From NCBI RefSeq assembly GCF_003966715.1, contig NZ_AP018907.1, forward strand, positions 3,460,001-3,524,000: a stretch of 64,000 bases of DNA. The letters run 5' to 3'. This document shows positions 18,936-30,582 of this stretch, one piece after another. Each line of letters opens with the position of its first letter. Within the stretch, counting starts at the first letter, position 1. A program made the translations under genes and the position numbers. This DNA is from Blastochloris tepida. Its GTDB lineage: Bacteria > Pseudomonadota > Alphaproteobacteria > Rhizobiales > Xanthobacteraceae. The notes beneath the pieces were generated by a model, which did no database searches, was not told where the DNA came from, and was given only the letters and a program-made list of their open reading frames with translations.

Positions 18936-19301
18936 CGAAAAATCCTAGCGAATCTCTTGGCGGGGAGGGCCGGCACCGTAGGAGGTTCGTTCCGCTCCCT
19001 CAAGCGAAGGCGCAACCGGCCTCGCGGTGCATCGTGGCTAGGTTTTGGGTCTTAAAGCCGCGGCGGCAATGGCACGGGCTCGACAATCGGCAGAACGGGC
19101 GATTGCGCTTTCGTATTATACGGTTTCCGGTTGATCCCTTCGGGATACCGGAAACGGTCTCGCCGAAAATCCTTGTTCGATAACGGGGTTTTCGGCGATC
19201 GGGATACGGTTTTCCGGCCCTGTAGGCCGGAAACCGTATTACCCACAGCCGGCCGGCGCCGGTCGCGTGAATCCGCCTCCCCGCTCTGATAGCGTCCCGG
19301 C
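18936..19301. other. maeB-mutS intergenic region
   Basis: This 366-bp gap between divergent maeB and mutS must hold both promoters. A full copy of the 123-bp palindromic repeat occupies 19118-19240. No other feature is convincing. Confidence 0.5.
19118..19240. repeat. Palindromic intergenic repeat, copy B (123 bp)
   Basis: Runs from ATACGGTTTCCGGTTGATCC to GGCCGGAAACCGTATT with the central CGCCGAAAATCC...GGGGTTTTCGGCG hairpin. It has the same orientation as copies at 1780 and 55114. Unlike them it does not end at a stop codon; it lies between two divergent genes. Confidence 0.88.
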
Positions 19302-22043
19302 ATGACCAGACCGGCCAACACCAAACCGGACAATACCACAGCCGAAGACACCGGCGGCGCGGAGGCGGCGGACGAGCGCGTCACGCCGCTGATGGCGCAG
19401 TATATCGAGATCAAGACCGCCAATCCGGACTGTCTGCTGTTCTACCGGATGGGCGATTTCTACGAACTGTTCTTCGAGGACGCGGAAGTTGCCTCGCGCG
19501 CGCTCGGCATCGCGCTCACCAAGCGCGGCAAGCACAAGGGCGCCGACATCCCGATGGCCGGCGTGCCGGTCGAGCGCGCCGGCGACTATCTGCAGCGGCT
19601 GATCGCGCAAGGCTTCCGCGTCGCGGTATGCGAGCAGACCGAGGACCCGGCCGAGGCGCGAAAGCGCGGGTCGAAGTCGGTGGTCAGGCGCGACGTGGTG
19701 CGCCTCGTCACCCCCGGCACGCTGACCGAGGAGCAGCTTCTCGATTCCCGCCGCAACAACTGGCTCCTGGGGGTCGCCCGCGCCCGGCCGTCGTCGGGCG
19801 AGGCGAACTTCGGCCTCGCCTGGGCCGACATATCCACCGGCGCCTTCCACGTCGCCGAGGTCGGCGCGGGCCGGCTCGCCGCGGAAGTGGCAAGGCTCGA
19901 TCCCGGCGAGATCGTCCTCCCTGATACTCTTTATTCCGACACCGAGCTTGCCGAGTTCTGGCGCGAGCAGCGGGCGGTGACCCCGCTCGGCCGCGACGCC
20001 TTCGACGCCATGACCGCCGAGCGGCGGCTGTCCGCCTTCTTCGGCGTCGCCACGCCCGAGGCGTTCGGCGCGTTCTCGCGCCTGGAGCTGACGGCGGCGG
20101 CCGCCATCGCAACCTATATCGAGCGCACCCAGTTCGGACAGCGCCCGCCGCTCGCTCCGCCCCAGCGCGAGGCGCTGGGGCAGACCATGGCGATCGACGC
20201 CGCGACCCGCGTCAATCTCGAACTGCTGCGCGCGCTGTCGGGCGCCCGCCAGGGCAGCCTGATCGCCGCCATCGACCGCACCGTCACCGCCGCCGGTGCC
20301 CGCCTTCTGGCCGACCGGGTGTCGAGCCCGCTGGCCGAGCCAGCCGCCATCAACGCCCGGCTCGACGCCGTGGCCTGGGCGGTCGAGGCGGCCGACCTGC
20401 GGCTCGGCCTGCGCACCCTGCTGGAGAGCGCGCCCGACATCGAGCGCGCTTTGGCCCGCCTCGCGCTCGGTCGCGGCGGCCCGCGCGATCTCGCGGCGCT
20501 TGCCCGCGGCCTCGGCGTCGCGTCCGAACTGGCCGGCCGGGTCGCCGCCGCCGCGCCGCCGGCCGAGATCGCTCTCGCTGTGCGCGACCTCACCGCGCCC
20601 GATCCTGCCCTTTCCGCCGCCATCACCGCGGCGCTCGCCGACGAGCTGCCGCTGCTCAAGCGCGACGGCGGCTTCGTGCGTGCGGGCTACGATCCCGACC
20701 TCGATGCCCTGCGGCGGCTGTCGGAGGATTCGCGCAAGGTGATCGCCGAGACCCAGGCGCGCTATGCCGAGGAGACCGGCGTCAAGTCGCTGAAAGTGCG
20801 CCACAACGCCCAGCTGGGTTACGTCGTCGAGGTCGCGGCCCAGCACGGCGACAGGCTGCTCGGGGCCCCGTTCAACGCCACCTTCGTCCACCGCCAGACG
20901 CTCGCCGGGGCGCTGCGCTTCTCCACCGTCGAGTTGAGCGAGCTTGAATCGCGGATCGCCACCGCCGCCGACCGGGCGCTGGCGATCGAGCTGGCGATCT
21001 TCGAGCGGCTGGTGGCGCAGGTGCAGGCCGAGGGCGACGCCATCAAGGCGGCGGCGCGGGCGCTGGCCGTGCTCGACGTGACGGCCGCACTCGCCACCCT
21101 GGCCGCCGCCGAGGACTGGACGCGGCCGGTGGTGGATTCGTCGCTGGCGTTTCGCGTCGAGGGCGGCCGCCACCCGGTGGTCGAGCAGGCGCTGCGCCGC
21201 GGCGGCGGGCCGTTCGTCGCCAATGACTGCGATCTGTCGCCGCCGACGCCCGCCGGGGAGGCCGGCCGCATCTGGCTGGTCACCGGCCCCAACATGGCCG
21301 GCAAATCCACGTTTCTCCGCCAGAACGCGCTGATCGCGGTGCTGGCGCAGACCGGCGCGTTCGTGCCGGCGAAGCGCGCCCATGTCGGCGTCATCGACCG
21401 GCTGTTCTCGCGGGTCGGCGCCGCCGACGACCTCGCCCGCGGCCGTTCGACCTTCATGGTCGAGATGGTCGAGACCGCGGCCATCCTCAACCAATCGGGG
21501 CCGCGGGCGCTGGTGATCCTCGACGAGATCGGCCGCGGCACGGCGACCTTCGACGGCCTCTCCATCGCCTGGGCGAGCCTGGAGCACCTGCACGAGACCA
21601 ATCGCTGCCGGGCGCTGTTCGCCACCCACTTCCACGAACTGACCGCGCTGTCGGCGCGGCTGAAGCGGCTCACCAACGCCACGGTGCGGGTGAAGGAGTG
21701 GCACGGCGAGGTGATCTTCCTGCACGAGGTGGCCGAAGGCGTCGCCGACCGCTCCTACGGCATCCAGGTCGCCAAGCTCGCCGGCCTGCCCGCCTCGGTG
21801 GTGGCGCGTGCCAAGACCGTGCTGGCCGAGCTGGAGAAAGGCGACCGCGGCGCCCCCATCCACCGCCTCGCCGACGACCTGCCGCTGTTCGCCGCCGTGC
21901 GGCCCAAGGCCGCCGAAGCGCCCGCGCCGGCCCCCGACCCGGTGGCCGAGCTTTTGGCCGGGCTCGACCCCGACGACCTGACGCCGAAGGCGGCGCTGGA
22001 GGCGCTTTACCGTCTCAAGGCGGCGGCCCGCAGCCCGTCGTGA
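19302..22043 (+). CDS. mutS: DNA mismatch repair protein MutS
   Basis: Recognises base mispairs and small loops and starts repair with MutL. Of 913 residues, the N-terminal mismatch-binding motif [14 protein letters not shown] contains the Phe-x-Glu that wedges at the mispair. The connector and lever domains occupy the middle, and the ATPase is C-terminal: Walker [15 protein letters not shown] near 662, Walker [20 protein letters not shown], and [11 protein letters not shown]. The length is typical for alphaproteobacteria. Its TGA overlaps a possible GTG start of glnD (GTGA), an arrangement conserved in the group that suggests co-transcription. Confidence 0.97.
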   Translation: MTRPANTKPDNTTAEDTGGAEAADERVTPLMAQYIEIKTANPDCLLFYRMGDFYELFFEDAEVASRALGIALTKRGKHKGADIPMAGVPVERAGDYLQRLIAQGFRVAVCEQTEDPAEARKRGSKSVVRRDVVRLVTPGTLTEEQLLDSRRNNWLLGVARARPSSGEANFGLAWADISTGAFHVAEVGAGRLAAEVARLDPGEIVLPDTLYSDTELAEFWREQRAVTPLGRDAFDAMTAERRLSAFFGVATPEAFGAFSRLELTAAAAIATYIERTQFGQRPPLAPPQREALGQTMAIDAATRVNLELLRALSGARQGSLIAAIDRTVTAAGARLLADRVSSPLAEPAAINARLDAVAWAVEAADLRLGLRTLLESAPDIERALARLALGRGGPRDLAALARGLGVASELAGRVAAAAPPAEIALAVRDLTAPDPALSAAITAALADELPLLKRDGGFVRAGYDPDLDALRRLSEDSRKVIAETQARYAEETGVKSLKVRHNAQLGYVVEVAAQHGDRLLGAPFNATFVHRQTLAGALRFSTVELSELESRIATAADRALAIELAIFERLVAQVQAEGDAIKAAARALAVLDVTAALATLAAAEDWTRPVVDSSLAFRVEGGRHPVVEQALRRGGGPFVANDCDLSPPTPAGEAGRIWLVTGPNMAGKSTFLRQNALIAVLAQTGAFVPAKRAHVGVIDRLFSRVGAADDLARGRSTFMVEMVETAAILNQSGPRALVILDEIGRGTATFDGLSIAWASLEHLHETNRCRALFATHFHELTALSARLKRLTNATVRVKEWHGEVIFLHEVAEGVADRSYGIQVAKLAGLPASVVARAKTVLAELEKGDRGAPIHRLADDLPLFAAVRPKAAEAPAPAPDPVAELLAGLDPDDLTPKAALEALYRLKAAARSPS

Positions 22044-22096
22044 CGCCCCCGGTATCTCCGGATGACAGCGCCGCTGCGGTCCGCTATCCCCGTGCC

Positions 22097-24910
22097 ATGC
22101 CGCGAAGCCCAGCCCGCAGCCGTGTCCAGCGTCCGCGCCCGTTCGAGGCGATCTTCGACGAGGCGGCGTTCGCCGCCGATCTCGACGCCATCGCCACCCG
22201 CCTCCGGGACGACCCCGCCGGGCTCAAGATGGCGGTGGTGCAGCGCGCCAAGCAGCTCTTGGCCGACGGCCGCCGTCAGGCCGAGATCTGGCTGACCGAG
22301 GACGGCGAGGGCCGCGCCTGCGCCGCCCGCCTCAGCGACCTGGAAGACGGCCTGATTCGCGCTCTCTACGAGCATGTCGGCTCGGCCCTCTACGGCTCGG
22401 ACGAGCACTCCACCTCCGAGCACATGGCGGTGGTGGCGACCGGCGGCTATGGCCGCGGCCTGCTGGCGCCGGGCTCGGACATCGACCTGCTGTTCCTCCT
22501 GCCCTACAAGCAGACCGCCTGGGGCGAGAGCGTCGCCGAGTCGATCCTCTACACGCTGTGGGACATCGGCCAGAAGGTCGGCCACGCCACCCGCTCGATC
22601 GACGAATGCATCCGCCAGGCCAAGGCCGACATCACCATCCGCACCGCCGTGCTGGAGGCCCGCTTCGTCTGCGGCGACCGCGCGCTCTACGACGATCTGG
22701 TCGCCCGCTTCGACCGCGAGGTGGTGTCCGGCACCGCGTCGGACTATGTCGCCGCCAAGCTCGCCGAGCGCGACGAGCGCCACCGCCGGGTCGGCGCCTC
22801 GCGCTATCTGGTCGAGCCCAACGTCAAGGACGGCAAGGGCGGCCTGCGCGACCTGCACACGCTGTTCTGGATCGCCAAATACGTCTACCGCGTGCGCGAG
22901 CCGGCGGGCCTGCTGCAGCAGGGCGTGTTCTCCAAGGCCGAATACGCCACCTTCCGCCGCGCCGAGGACTTCCTGTGGTCGGTACGCTGCCATTTGCACT
23001 TCCTCACCGGGCGGGCGGAGGAGCGGCTGTCCTTCGACGTCCAGCGCGAGATGGCGCTGCGGCTCGGCTACACCGAGCATCCCGGCCAGCGCGACGTCGA
23101 GCGCTTCATGAAGCACTACTTCCTGATCGCCAAGGACGTCGGCGATCTCACCCGCATCGTCTGCTCGCAGCTCGAGGAGAACGAGGCGAAGTCGCTGCCG
23201 GTGCTCAACCGCTTCGTCCAGCGGCTGATCCCCCGCCGCCGCCGCAGCCTCGGCGAGACCGGCGACTTCATCGTCGACCACAACCGCATCAGCATCGTCG
23301 ATGACGAGGTGTTCGAGCGCGACCCGGTCAATCTGATCCGGCTGTTCTGGCTCGCCGACCGCCACGACCTCGCCTTTCATCCCGATCCGATGCGGCTGAT
23401 CACCCGCCAGCTTCGGCTGGTCGACGACGCGCTGCGCGCGAACGAGGAGGCCAATCGCCTCTTCCGCGACATCCTGGTGTCGAAGAACGATCCCGAGACC
23501 GTGCTGCGGCGGATGGACGAGGTGGGGCTGCTCGGCAAATTCGTGCCGGAGTTCGGCCGCATCGTCGCGCTGATGCAGTTCTCGATGTACCACCACTACA
23601 CGGTGGACGAGCATCTGATCCGCTGCATCGGCGTGCTGTCGACCATCGAGCGCGGCACCGATCCCTCGCTTGGCCTCGCTAACGAGCTGTTCGCCGGCAT
23701 CCAGAACCGCGAGCTGCTCTATATCGCGCTGTTCCTGCACGACATCGCCAAGGGCCGCGCCGAGGACCACTCGATCCTGGGGGCGCGGGTGGCGCGGCGC
23801 TTCTGCCCGCGGCTCGGCCTCACCCCGGCCGAGACCGACACCGTGGCCTGGCTGGTCGAGCATCATTTGACGATGTCCACCATCGCCCAGTCGCGCGATC
23901 TGTCCGACCGCAAGACCGTCGAGACCTTCGCCGGGGTGGTGCAGAGCCTGGAGCGGCTGAAGATGCTCACCGTGCTCACCACCGCCGACATCCATGCGGT
24001 GGGGCCGGGGGTGTGGAATTCCTGGAAGGCGCAGCTTCTGCGCACGCTCTATTACGAGACCGAGCCGGTGCTGACCGGCGGCTTCTCCGAGGTCAACCGC
24101 AGCGAGCGCGTCGCCGCCGCCCAGGATCTGTTCCGCGCGGCGCTGCCGGAGTGGACCTCGACCGAGATCGAGGCCTACATCGCCCGCCACTATCCGCACT
24201 ATTGGCTCAAGGTCGATCTCGCCCGCAAGCTGTCGCACGCCCTCTTCGTGCGAGAGTCGGAGGCTGCCGGCCGGCTGCCGGCCACCAAGTTCGACCTCGC
24301 CGGCCGGCCCGGCGTGGTCGAGGTGACCGTGCTGGCCGTGGACCATCCGCGGCTGTTGTCGGTGATCGCCGGCGCCTGCGCCGCGGCCGGCGCCAACATC
24401 GTCGATGCCCAGATCTACACCACCACCGACGGGCTGGCGCTCGACACCATCGCCATCTCGCGCGAATTCCCGGACGAAACCGACGAGACCCGCCGCGTCG
24501 GCCGGGTGTGCGACGCCATCGAGAAGGCGCTGACCGGCGACGTGCCGCTGACCGCGGCGATGGTGCGCCGCGCCGCGCCCAAGACGCGCCAGAAGGCGTT
24601 CGACGTGCCGCCCGAGGTGACGCTCAACAATCAGTGGTCCAACCGCTTCACGGTGATCGAGGTCACCGGGCTCGACCGGCCGGGCCTGCTGCACGATCTC
24701 ACCGCCACTTTGTCGCGGCTCAACCTCAATATCGGCTCGGCCCACATCGTCACCTTCGGCGAGAAGGTGGTGGACGTGTTCTACGTCACCGACCTCACCG
24801 GCGCGCCGATCACCAGCGCCCAGCGTCAGGCGGCGATCAAGCGGGCGCTGATCTCGGTGCTGGCGCCGCCGGCCGGCGACGAAGGGTCCGCGCGCACCCG
24901 CACGATGTGA
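22097..24910 (+). CDS. glnD: Bifunctional uridylyltransferase/uridylyl-removing enzyme GlnD
   Basis: Senses glutamine and modifies PII proteins in nitrogen control. Of 937 residues, the nucleotidyltransferase domain has ATGGYGRGLLAPGSDIDLLFL near 112-132. The HD domain has LFLHDIAKGRAEDHS near 545 and VEHHLTMS. Two ACT domains follow near 735 (VTVLAVDHPRLLSVIAGACAAAG) and 850 (EVTGLDRPGLLHDLTATL). ATG 22097 (MPRSPARSR) gives the family length. A GTG at 22040 that overlaps the mutS stop is an alternative, and the frame is open far upstream inside mutS. Confidence 0.95.
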   Translation: MPRSPARSRVQRPRPFEAIFDEAAFAADLDAIATRLRDDPAGLKMAVVQRAKQLLADGRRQAEIWLTEDGEGRACAARLSDLEDGLIRALYEHVGSALYGSDEHSTSEHMAVVATGGYGRGLLAPGSDIDLLFLLPYKQTAWGESVAESILYTLWDIGQKVGHATRSIDECIRQAKADITIRTAVLEARFVCGDRALYDDLVARFDREVVSGTASDYVAAKLAERDERHRRVGASRYLVEPNVKDGKGGLRDLHTLFWIAKYVYRVREPAGLLQQGVFSKAEYATFRRAEDFLWSVRCHLHFLTGRAEERLSFDVQREMALRLGYTEHPGQRDVERFMKHYFLIAKDVGDLTRIVCSQLEENEAKSLPVLNRFVQRLIPRRRRSLGETGDFIVDHNRISIVDDEVFERDPVNLIRLFWLADRHDLAFHPDPMRLITRQLRLVDDALRANEEANRLFRDILVSKNDPETVLRRMDEVGLLGKFVPEFGRIVALMQFSMYHHYTVDEHLIRCIGVLSTIERGTDPSLGLANELFAGIQNRELLYIALFLHDIAKGRAEDHSILGARVARRFCPRLGLTPAETDTVAWLVEHHLTMSTIAQSRDLSDRKTVETFAGVVQSLERLKMLTVLTTADIHAVGPGVWNSWKAQLLRTLYYETEPVLTGGFSEVNRSERVAAAQDLFRAALPEWTSTEIEAYIARHYPHYWLKVDLARKLSHALFVRESEAAGRLPATKFDLAGRPGVVEVTVLAVDHPRLLSVIAGACAAAGANIVDAQIYTTTDGLALDTIAISREFPDETDETRRVGRVCDAIEKALTGDVPLTAAMVRRAAPKTRQKAFDVPPEVTLNNQWSNRFTVIEVTGLDRPGLLHDLTATLSRLNLNIGSAHIVTFGEKVVDVFYVTDLTGAPITSAQRQAAIKRALISVLAPPAGDEGSARTRTM

Positions 24911-25218
24911 CGCGATCTGCGCTCACCCGGCGCCTTCTTCCCTCTCCCACCCGGGGCGCGCTTGCGCGTGCTCGGGCGCAGGCACTTGCGGGAGAGGGCG
25001 CCGAGCGATCGATGGATCGCGAGGCGGGTGAGGGTAAATCTTCCTGCGTTCACCGGTACATACCCCTCACCCGGCTCGACCTCGCATTGCTCGGTCTCGC
25101 CACCCTCTCCCGCAAGGGGAGAGGGAAGGAACGCAGCGCCCGGCCGGCGGATGCTCTAAGTTCTTGTCTTATCGCATTTTCTTTCGCAAAGCCGGTATCC
25201 ACTTTTGCGGAAAATGCT
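24911..25218. repeat. Intergenic palindromes after glnD
   Basis: Contains inverted CCCTCTCCC/GGGAGAGGG blocks (about 24940-25130) and, at 25174-25217, a 44-bp palindrome GCATTTTCTTTCGCAAAGCC...TTTTGCGGAAAATGC. A second copy of the latter in opposite orientation lies at 27740-27783. This 44-bp motif is a widespread Rhizobiales repeat. It ends one base before the stop codon of the transglycosylase gene. No gene is seen here. Confidence 0.75.
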
Positions 25219-26556
25219 CTATCGCCGGCCCTCCAGCGCCGACAGCAATTCGGGCGTCGGATAGCCGTCGGCGGGCAGGCCGAGCTGCATCTGCGCGGCG
25301 CGCACCGCCGCGCGCGTGCCCTGGCCGAAGCGGCCGTCCGGCGCGTCGCGGGTGAAGCCGGCGCTGCGCAGCAGGCCCTGCAAATGGCGCATCTGCTCGG
25401 TGGTGAGCGGGGTCACGGTGGCGCGGCCGCGCGACATGGCCGGCGCGCCGTCGAGGCGCGCGGCGAAGTAGGCGGCGGTGGTGGAATAGACCATCGCCTT
25501 GTTCCAGCCGAGATAGGCCTTGAAGTTGGGATAGGCGAGGAAGGCCGGGCCGTTCCGGCCCATCGGCAGCAGCAGCGCGGCCGGCGGGCCGCCCGCCGCC
25601 AGCGCGCCGCCGGCGGGGGTGCGCACGCCCATGCGCGACCACGCCGCGCGCGGCAGCATGTTCTCGAGGTCGGCCTGCGACCAGTCCATGTCGGCCGGCA
25701 CCGACACCTCCTCCAGCCACGGCTCGCCGCGCCGCCAGCCCAGCCCGCGCAGGAAGTTGGCGCCGGTGGCGAAGGCGTCGGGCACCGAGCGCATGACATT
25801 GATGCGGCCGTCGCCGTCGCCGTCGCCGTCGGCGGCGTAGCGGTAGAGGTCGGTCGGCGTGAACATCAGGTGGCCGAGCTCGCCCGCCCAGTCGCCGAGC
25901 ATCTCGGACGGCTTGAGGTCGCCGCGCGCGACGATGCGCAAGAGGTCGATCAGCTCGGGGCGGAAATAGTCGGCGCGGCGGCAGTCATAGGCCAGCGTCG
26001 CCACCGCGGTGGGAGCGTGGTACTTGCCCATGTCCGAGCCGAAATCGGTCTCGAGCCCCCAGAACGCCACCAGCACCTCGCCCGGCACGCCATAGGTCGC
26101 CTCGATGCGCGACAGCACGCCCGAATACTGCGCCAGATATTTTTTGCCGCGCACCATGCGGTCGTTCGACACCATGCGGCCGGCGAAGGTGAGGAGCGTC
26201 TGCTGGAACACGCCCTGGCCCTGGTCGCGGCGGATGATGGCGGGGTCGTAGGCGACGCCGGCGAGCCCGGCCTCGATGGCCGAATTGGGCACGCCCTCGG
26301 CCCGCGCCTGGGCCTTCACCCCTTCCAGCCAGCTTTCGAAACTGCCGGAGGTGCGGCACGGCACGCCTGCGGCCGCGGCCGGCGCCGGGGCAAGGCTCCA
26401 GGTCAAGCCCGAAGCGAGGAAGGCTGCCACCGTGGCCGCCGCCGCGGCCCGCGCCGCCCGGCGCCCGATGCCGTCCGCGGGATGTCTTGCCGCCGAATGT
26501 CCTGCGGCCGAATTTCCTGCCGTCAAGTTCCTGCCCGCCAGTGCCCGCCCGGCCAT
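25219..26556 (-). CDS. Lytic murein transglycosylase, MltB family, with peptidoglycan-binding domain
   Basis: Cleaves peptidoglycan glycan strands in the periplasm, leaving 1,6-anhydro ends. The 445-residue protein has a signal-like segment (AAAATVAAFLASGLTWSLAPAPAAAA) and the SLT_2 catalytic domain with EATYGVPGEVLVAFWGLETDFG, where the glutamate of LET is catalytic, plus FRPELIDLLRI and GQLGHLMFTPTDLYRYA-type family motifs. A C-terminal PG-binding domain follows (LLRSAGFTRDAPDGRFGQGTRAAV). ATG 26556 has GGAGGACGGC upstream. The first 29 residues (LAGRNLTAGNSAAGHSAARH) are coded by degenerate 15-bp tandem repeats, unusual ahead of a signal peptide. Confidence 0.87.
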   Translation of the reverse strand: MAGRALAGRNLTAGNSAAGHSAARHPADGIGRRAARAAAAATVAAFLASGLTWSLAPAPAAAAGVPCRTSGSFESWLEGVKAQARAEGVPNSAIEAGLAGVAYDPAIIRRDQGQGVFQQTLLTFAGRMVSNDRMVRGKKYLAQYSGVLSRIEATYGVPGEVLVAFWGLETDFGSDMGKYHAPTAVATLAYDCRRADYFRPELIDLLRIVARGDLKPSEMLGDWAGELGHLMFTPTDLYRYAADGDGDGDGRINVMRSVPDAFATGANFLRGLGWRRGEPWLEEVSVPADMDWSQADLENMLPRAAWSRMGVRTPAGGALAAGGPPAALLLPMGRNGPAFLAYPNFKAYLGWNKAMVYSTTAAYFAARLDGAPAMSRGRATVTPLTTEQMRHLQGLLRSAGFTRDAPDGRFGQGTRAAVRAAQMQLGLPADGYPTPELLSALEGRR

Positions 26557-26681
26557 GCCGTCCTCCGTCGCCCGTGAATCACTTCGGCGCATCATACGGG
26601 ATCCGGCTGCAGGAGCATTTTCCGCGCGTGCGGGAACCCGTCTCGGGACCAATCCTCGGGGTCAATAATACAATCACGACA

Positions 26682-26701
26682 AGGTTATTTATATAAAACC
26701 T
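26682..26701. promoter_or_regulatory. AT-rich dyad upstream of cysK
   Basis: AGGTT-N10-AACCT (26682-26701) with an all-A/T centre stands out in GC-rich DNA, 38 bp before the chosen cysK start. It could be a promoter element or operator; no regulator is inferred. Confidence 0.35.
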
Positions 26702-26739
26702 GAAACTGGACGTATATTATGCCGATCAGGGAGGACATC

Positions 26740-27738
<999 letters not shown>

Positions 27739-27739
27739 A

Positions 27740-27783
27740 GCATTTTCCGCAAAAGTGGGCACCGGTTTTGCGAAAGAAAATGC
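27740..27783. repeat. 44-bp Rhizobiales palindrome, second copy
   Basis: GCATTTTCCGCAAAAGTGGG...TTGCGAAAGAAAATGC, in inverted orientation relative to the copy at 25174-25217. It starts two bases after the cysK stop and may act as its terminator. The rest of 27784-28088 shows no convincing gene. Confidence 0.75.
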
Positions 27784-28088
27784 GACAGGCGAAGAGACCG
27801 GAACGCCCGGCTGTTCCGGGCGGGCGGTGACGGTCTGATCCCATTCGCGCCGCCGGTCGCTGAACGCCGGCCGGCGGCCGAAATTCCCCTTCTGCGGGGA
27901 GTCCCCTCGGGGTTACAGTGACGGCGATTCGAGGCGTGGCCTCGACAGGCGGGATTCTCGCGCTCGGCGGCGGGAGCGGGCGTCTTGCCGGCAGTCGGTC
28001 TTGCGGACATGCGCGGAACGGATGGCGATCCGGGCCGCGCGGTTCTGCGGGATCGCTGGCGTCGCATGAATTCCCCGAGGTGATGCGG

Positions 28089-30575
28089 ATGGCGGAACGA
28101 GGTCGGACCGCGCATGGGTGCCGTCGCCTGCTGTCGGGAGCGGCGGCCGTCGCGGCCGTTTCTCTGTCGGCCGGGGCGCCGGGGATCGCGCGTGCCGACA
28201 CGTTGCGCGAGCAGGCCTCCACTTTGGTGGCCCAGCTCGGCCCGCATCAGATGCTGGCCGCTGCCCTCACCTGCGGCGCGTCGCTGTTCGCCATCCTGTT
28301 GGCGCTGCAGTATGTGCGCCTGCGCCGGCGCACCCGCAAGGAGCGCGCCGCCACCCGCGCCCAGCTCGCCACGCTGCGCGCCGAGACCGACCGCGTCCGC
28401 ACGCTGCTGCAGCTCGACCGTCAGGTCATCGCCGTGTGGGGCGGCGGCGAGGATCCCGAGATTTCCGGCGACATCGAGATCGTCGGCGCCGCCCAGCCGC
28501 TGCGCGTGCTGGCGTTCGGCGCGTGGCTCGCGGCCGAGCAGGCGGGCGCGCTGGAGACCGCGGTCGAGCGGCTGCGCGAGCGCGGCGAGGCCTTCTCCAT
28601 GATCCTCGCCACCCATGCCGGCCGCCACATCGAGGCCGACGGCCGCGCCATCGGCGGCTGCGCCGTGCTGCGCCTGCGCGAGGCCACCGGCGCGCGCGGC
28701 GAGGCGGCGGATCTGGCCGAGCGGCTGCGCCGTGCCGAGCGCGACGCCACCATTCTGCGCAGTCTGGTCGAGAGCCTGCAGGTGCCGATGTGGGTGCGCG
28801 ACGCCGCCGGCCGCCTGACCTGGGCCAACGCCGCCTATGCCGCCGCCGTCGATGCCGGCACGGCGGAGGCGGCGGTCGGGCGCGGCATCGAGCTGCTCGA
28901 CCGCGCCGACCGGCAGGCCGCGGCCCAGGCCTGCGCCAAGCAGGGCCGGTTCGAGAAGCGCCTCGCCGCCATCGTCGCCGGCGAGCGGCGCCAGCTCGAC
29001 GTGGTCGAGATCGTCAACCGCAGCGGCGTGTGCGCCGGCATCGCCCTCGATGCCACCGAGGCCGAGCAGGTGCGCACCGGCCTGCAGCAGACCATCACCG
29101 CCCACCGCCGCATTCTCGACAGCCTCGCCACCGGCGTCGCCATCTTCGATTCGTCGAAGCGGCTGGTGTTCTACAATCCCGCCTATCAGCGCCTGTTCGG
29201 CCTCGACCGCGCCTTCCTCGACGAGCACCCGGCCGATGCCGACGTGCTCGACCGCCTGCGCTCCGAGCGCAAGCTGCCCGAGCAGGCCGACTTCCGCAAA
29301 TGGCGCGACAACTTCCTCACCGCCTACCAGTCGCTGGAGCCGCAGGAGCAGGGCTGGCATCTGCCGGGCGGGCGCATGCTGCGCGTCGTCATCAATCCCA
29401 ATCCCGATGGCGGCCTGACCTATCTGTTCGACGACATCACCGAGCGCATCGATCTGCAGAGCCGCATCAACCAGCTCTCCGGCCTGCATCGCGAGACGCT
29501 CGACAATCTCGCCGAGGCGGTGGCGGTGTTCGGCTCGGACGGCCGGCTCAAGCTGCACAACCCGTCCTTCACCCGGCTGTGGCGGCTGTCGCCGGATTCG
29601 CTGGCGGCGCATCCGCACATCGAGGTCATCGCCGCGTGGTGTCAGGCGATGTGCAACGAGGATGTCTGGCCGGTGCTGCGCGCCACGGTCACCGCCATCG
29701 GCGGCCGCCACGAGCCGGTGGCGCGCCGCATCGAGCGCGCCGACGGCAGCGTGCTCGACGCCACCGCCGCCAAGCTGCCGGACGGCTCGACCCTGGTGAC
29801 GTTCCGCGACGTGACCGACTCTGTGTCGGTCGAACGCGTGCTGACCGAGAAGAACGAGGCGCTGGAGCAGGCCGACGCGCTGAAGACGCGCTTCATCCAC
29901 CACGTCTCCTACGAGCTGCGCACGCCGCTCACCAACATCATCGGCTTCGCCCAGTTGCTCGGCGATCCGGCGATCGGGCCGCTCAACGCCAAGCAGCACG
30001 ATTATGTCGGCCACATCACCGGCTCGAGCGCGGCGCTGCTCGCCATCATCGATGACATTCTCGATCTCGCCACCATCGATGCCGGGGCGATGAATTTCGA
30101 GCCGTCCGAGATCGACATCCGCGAGACCATGCGGGCGGCGAGCGATGGCGTGCAGGACCGCATCGCCGAGAAGGGCCTCAAGCTGGTGCTCGACGTGCCC
30201 CCCGGTGCCGGCACCATGCAGGCGGACGGCAAGCGCCTGCGGCAGGTGCTCTACAATCTCCTGTCCAACGCCGTGGGCTTCTCGCCGCCCGGCGGCACCG
30301 TCACGCTGTCGGTGCGCGTCGAGGCCGATGCCGTCGAGTTCCGCGTCGCCGACAAGGGGCCGGGCATTCCCGACGAGCTGAAGGACAAGGTGTTCGAGCG
30401 GTTCGAGTCGTTCGCCAATGGCGACAGCCAGCATCGCGGCGCCGGGCTCGGCCTGTCGATCGTGCGCTCGCTGGTGGCGCTGCACGGCGGCGAGGTCCGC
30501 ATCGAAAGCGCGCCGGGGCGCGGCACCGCGGTGGCGGTGCGCTTCCCGGTCAAGCCCGTGACCGCCCCGGAATAG
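28089..30575 (+). CDS. divL: DivL-type PAS sensor kinase with tyrosine at the phospho-acceptor site
   Basis: Predicted cell-cycle regulator of the CckA-CtrA pathway, anchored in the inner membrane. Of 828 residues, one membrane helix lies at about 55-76, followed by several PAS-like regions (FDSSKRLVFYNPAYQRLFGL near 350, FGSDGRLKLHNPSFTRLWRL near 480). The dimerisation helix is HHVSYELRTPLTNIIGF, in which tyrosine (about Y608) replaces the usual histidine, as known for Caulobacter DivL. The ATPase domain is intact (YNLLSNAVGFSPPGG, DKGPGIPDEL, GAGLGLSIV). Position directly before tsaE/amgK, murU and addBA is the conserved alphaproteobacterial order and supports the name. ATG 28089 follows CGAGGTG; ATG 28083 is possible. 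Confidence 0.88.
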   Translation: MAERGRTAHGCRRLLSGAAAVAAVSLSAGAPGIARADTLREQASTLVAQLGPHQMLAAALTCGASLFAILLALQYVRLRRRTRKERAATRAQLATLRAETDRVRTLLQLDRQVIAVWGGGEDPEISGDIEIVGAAQPLRVLAFGAWLAAEQAGALETAVERLRERGEAFSMILATHAGRHIEADGRAIGGCAVLRLREATGARGEAADLAERLRRAERDATILRSLVESLQVPMWVRDAAGRLTWANAAYAAAVDAGTAEAAVGRGIELLDRADRQAAAQACAKQGRFEKRLAAIVAGERRQLDVVEIVNRSGVCAGIALDATEAEQVRTGLQQTITAHRRILDSLATGVAIFDSSKRLVFYNPAYQRLFGLDRAFLDEHPADADVLDRLRSERKLPEQADFRKWRDNFLTAYQSLEPQEQGWHLPGGRMLRVVINPNPDGGLTYLFDDITERIDLQSRINQLSGLHRETLDNLAEAVAVFGSDGRLKLHNPSFTRLWRLSPDSLAAHPHIEVIAAWCQAMCNEDVWPVLRATVTAIGGRHEPVARRIERADGSVLDATAAKLPDGSTLVTFRDVTDSVSVERVLTEKNEALEQADALKTRFIHHVSYELRTPLTNIIGFAQLLGDPAIGPLNAKQHDYVGHITGSSAALLAIIDDILDLATIDAGAMNFEPSEIDIRETMRAASDGVQDRIAEKGLKLVLDVPPGAGTMQADGKRLRQVLYNLLSNAVGFSPPGGTVTLSVRVEADAVEFRVADKGPGIPDELKDKVFERFESFANGDSQHRGAGLGLSIVRSLVALHGGEVRIESAPGRGTAVAVRFPVKPVTAPE

Positions 30576-30582
30576 GTGGCAA

